The notes beneath the pieces were generated by a model. The model saw only the letters and a program-made list of their open reading frames with translations. It searched no databases and had not been told where the DNA came from. A stretch of 64,000 nt of DNA from Chrysomallon squamiferum (Eukaryota; Mollusca; Gastropoda; Neomphalida; Peltospiridae), in assembly GCA_012295275.1 (NCBI GenBank), contig CM022670.1, positions 10,622,083 through 10,686,082 of the forward strand, read 5' to 3'. Each line of letters opens with the position of its first letter. Position 1 is the stretch's first letter. The translations under genes were made by a program, and so were the position numbers. Of the stretch, positions 60,464 through 64,000 are shown one piece after another.

Positions 60464-63400
60464 CACTGACCATGAAGAATATTAAAAAATTAGAGTAATG
60501 TCAAGGTTGTTCATATTATAGTCAACTCAATGCCAAAATATAAGAAAGAAAGAAAAAAATATATTCACACACACACATATATATTGCCAATATTCAGTGG
60601 TTCAGCTAGTTGCCAGTTGAATTAGCTCCACAGGAATTGCCTCATACCATCGACAGTGAGGCTCACATGAGTCCCTGTAATAGTATTACTGTGTTTTAAA
60701 TTGATTTTTTGAAAAAAGAAAAGTTACTTCAATCAAAATTTAATTGACTAGTTCAAAAACTGTTTTTCTAATTAATTATCAATGTTCTAAATTAATTAGC
60801 AAATTCTTATACACAGTACATTGTTGCCCTGATAGTTACATTTTTGACAAAACCCAAATCTCATTTAATGAAAACCAAATTTACCAATGAGTAAATCATT
60901 TCTTTCTCTGTGATTAATTTGCCTTTATCTTAAATTCTATGTATTTGTTATTTTTTCTTATTTAAAGAGAGGTGTTATTTTACTATCACAAAAGCATGTC
61001 ATTTGTTGATAAATTTTCAGAACAATGATTGCTTTTCACATATGTAAACACAAAAAGAAAAAAAAAAGCAAACATTAATTTGTATATATAAAATTATATA
61101 TGTAAAAAGATTTAAATTTGGAGTTGATTATGTGTTTTGAGTTGTAAAAGTTGTAGAAAGTAGTGGTTGCAGTTTGTTTGGACATTGTACTAAGTGTGCT
61201 GTAAAATTAACTGTTTTCATAGGTCAGAACAAATACGTATTGGATTTTAATCCGTGATAATGCTGAAGAGGTAGAACTAGGAATGTTTTATTAAATTAAG
61301 TTTCATTAACTATAAATGTTGGCATCTTTTCTTGAAAACTAATCTTTTGGATTATGTCTGGTGGCTTGGTGGCAGTAGATATTTTATTTTAAAAAATAAC
61401 AATAACAATGCTGTTCATCCGTCCATACAGCAACTGATTTCTATATTTTTAACATTTATTCCATTACTGCATCTGTTGGAACAAAAGTTCTGACTCTGTA
61501 TTATTTGGCAAATCATAGAAAATTTGACCATTCATTGAACAATAACCATAATTAATATTTGTGAGAGCAGGAATTCATCATTCTCTCCCACCCTAAACCC
61601 AACAGCCAAGCTTATAAAGATTAACTTTCATTTTTATTTCATTTTGCAAGTTGTATTTATTTATTAATAATTCAGGCAGCTAACATTTCTGCAATAGTTC
61701 TACAAATATACTGGCTAGGAATCGTGTATGCAAGTGTTTTTGCCTTCAAACAAATGAATAAAAAGTGATGTAATCTGCATTTTTTGAATATTGAAATAGC
61801 TTATTGATAACTGAATGAAGTAATCTAAATTTTTATGCATATTAAATTTTATTTTAAAGAAAAAAAGTAACTATATTTACACTTTTATCATTTAGAACTG
61901 TACCTCTTCCAACAATGGAAACTTCAGTTCAGCTAAATTGATTTCAGAAAGCAATATGTTTCATTTATATTATCTTTACTATTTCTTTTTGATTTGCACC
62001 ATGCTGATATTGGACATCTGTTAAATGTCCTTTTTAATTTATCTTGTTTTTTTTGTGTTCATTATTGTTTAAATGTTACAACTATTTATTTGGTATTTTG
62101 GATGTAAATAATAATTATTTATTTTTTTTTTTAAATTTAAAACAAAATATTAAAACATTTTTGTTTATATATAAACTGTTAATAATCATATAGTTATATG
62201 AATTTTATTTATTCTGTATATATGTTGATTTTTTACACACACAAACACACACACACACACGTACATATATATGTACATATATGTATATATATGTATGTAT
62301 ATGTATGTATGTATATGTACATATATGTACATATATGTGTATATATATATATATGTGTGTATATGCATAAATTATTGCATGAAACTATTTCACATTTTTG
62401 TTAATTTTTATTTCTGTACTGATTTTTATTTTTTTTATTTTTTTTTATTTAATATTTTTGGGGGGTTTTGTTTATGATAGTTAACCATGACATTAACAAA
62501 ATATTTTTTTTATTTTATTATTAAGTAGTTGACTCATTTCCAGTACTAAAATTAATGGTAACATCATATGGGTATTTTATAGTCTAATAATTAAAAATCA
62601 TTCTGCTCTTTTATTATAAACTGTTTTCTTTTTTCTAAAGTTGTAATGTGAATTTATGATAAAACAAAATATAATAATAATTTTATATCATATTTGATTA
62701 CTGAAGTTATATATGATCTTTAAATTAACTGTCAATTACAGAGTTAGTACAGAAATGTGTAAGTAGTTATTCATGTTTTGTTCTCCAGTTATCAGTAATA
62801 GTCTTCTTTCTTTTTTTCATTACAATTTCATGCAGAGAAAATAACAAAACCCTTCATAAACTAATATTATGGCTATTTGTGTAAATTATTTTTGTTTTTT
62901 TTTGTTTTGATTTTAAAAATCAAAATTTTGTTCAATTTTTTATCTGTATTTTTTTAAGGAAGCTTTATAAACTTTATTAAAAAAATGAAGAAATAAAACC
63001 AACCATAAAAGAGAGATATTAATTGCCCTTACAATAATAACCAAATAATGCTGAGAGATAAACTTTATAAATAAACAATTTATTATGTGACCAGTTACAT
63101 TTCAAGATCAAAATATTGATATATTTATGTACTTATTTATTAATGTCTTGTTGATTTCGTAAAAAATTGTTCATTTATTTAAGTTTTGCTGTTATTTTTG
63201 GCAGCATGCTACTGATTTCATTTCTTAAAAGTATCTAAAAAATTTCTTTTATTTATTGAACAAAAATTAAAACTTAATAATATCTGAGTCATCTTTTAAC
63301 TACAAAAAAAGTAAATGTAAGTTAACTAGAAGTAGGCCTAGTTGAAGTTTTTGGACCAGTTTTTATTTCAGGTTTGTGTTGTTGCATTTTTTGTATTTAT

Positions 63401-64000
63401 CAGTATTGTTTGCAGTTTAAAAACCTTGTTTTGTACCTTAACAAAGCAACTCAATACAGTATTTACAACTGTTACATATATTTCTGTTGTTATATTTTGT
63501 ATATTGTTGATTCTTATTTCCTGTTTTTGTTTTTGTTGTAATAATAATATATTGACATATTTAATTATAAATTATATATATGTATAGACACACATTTATT
63601 TACACACACAAACACACAAACACACGCATGCATAAATATATATATATATATGTTTACGTAAATCCTTGATTTTTAGGAGTGGCCTCTATTCATTGCAAAT
63701 TCCTATTTATTTATTTTATGCAAAATTTCAGTGTTGATGTTCACTTAAACATTGCATTAAAAAAAACCTGTAAACTTTAACGACTCACAACATCATCTTT
63801 TGGTATAGCATAGCTATGGGCAGTGTTTTTCAAGAAGTGGGATGCTTGAAAACATGGGTCATCATCAGGTGAACAGTACTACTAATAAACATTAGTTTCC
63901 TCTTGAAATTAGCATGCCATTCAGACATGCCCATCTGCTGCAATATGCCCAAGTCTGATACAGCAGTTTAATAATCCAAAACAAATTCTTGTAAGGAAAC
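60464..64000. other. 3' region of the PP2C gene and downstream repeats
   Basis: No coding gene seen. AATAAA at 61757-61762 is a plausible polyadenylation signal, implying a 3' UTR near 1.3 kb. Beyond it lie a compound (AC)n/(TATG)n repeat (62235-62370), T runs, and a second AC/TA tract at about 63590-63650. The last 220 bases are less AT-rich but show no recognisable exon. Confidence 0.5.
62235..62370. repeat. Compound (AC)n-(TATG/TACA)n microsatellite
   Basis: (AC)n followed by alternating TATG, TACATA and TATA units, largely self-complementary. The open frames reading through it on both strands are low-complexity artefacts. Confidence 0.9.

Noticed and set aside
60199-60473. Two minus-strand frames across the last PP2C exon
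   Set aside because: Antisense shadows of a well-conserved coding exon.
62186-62404. Ile/Tyr/His-rich frames on both strands
   Set aside because: Translations of a self-complementary compound microsatellite.

Overview
The window is nuclear DNA from an animal. It is strongly AT-rich, crowded with microsatellites and homopolymer runs, and its genes are split by GT-AG introns; one gene spreads 29 coding exons over 21 kb. The proteins are ordinary bilaterian housekeeping families. A PP2C of the nematode ppm-2 (T23F11.1) type, the short-repeat content and the moderate intron sizes suggest a protostome, and a mollusc is my best guess. The species cannot be named from this sequence alone.

Layout. 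NDUFAF2 (complex I assembly, + strand, six exons) lies at 449-4400. Three unrecognised intronless reading frames follow on the same strand at 5075-5407, 7281-7556 and 9712-10311. From 10.3 to 15.7 kb there is only repeat-rich DNA: a 369-bp tandem duplication carrying (TC)n, long (TA)n, and a 5/10-bp minisatellite next to a (TTATG)n array. TMEM33 (+, seven coding exons) occupies 15753-20283. After a 4.7-kb convergent spacer comes CYFIP/Sra-1 (- strand, 24977-46315), whose introns hold a long (CTCTA)/(CTCAA) pentamer array. SMIM20/MITRAC7 (-, 50279-52019) is a very small three-exon gene whose exons are only 41-118 nt, so it is easy to miss. A PP2C-type phosphatase (+, nine coding exons) at 55967-60463 closes the coding content, followed by its 3' region and more simple repeats.

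How the genes relate. No operon-like or pathway cluster is evident. NDUFAF2 and SMIM20 both serve respiratory-chain assembly. CYFIP belongs to the WAVE actin-nucleation complex, TMEM33 to the ER membrane, and the PP2C to phospho-signalling.

Most interesting point: the three orphan genes each carry an RVxF-like protein phosphatase 1 docking sequence. In the first and third it sits in a shared C-terminal module resembling the PP1-binding segment of PPP1R3 glycogen-targeting subunits, but without the carbohydrate-binding domain. They may be a small tandem family of undescribed PP1 regulators. Exon models were built by hand from splice sites, reading-frame phase and remembered homologues. No database search was run.
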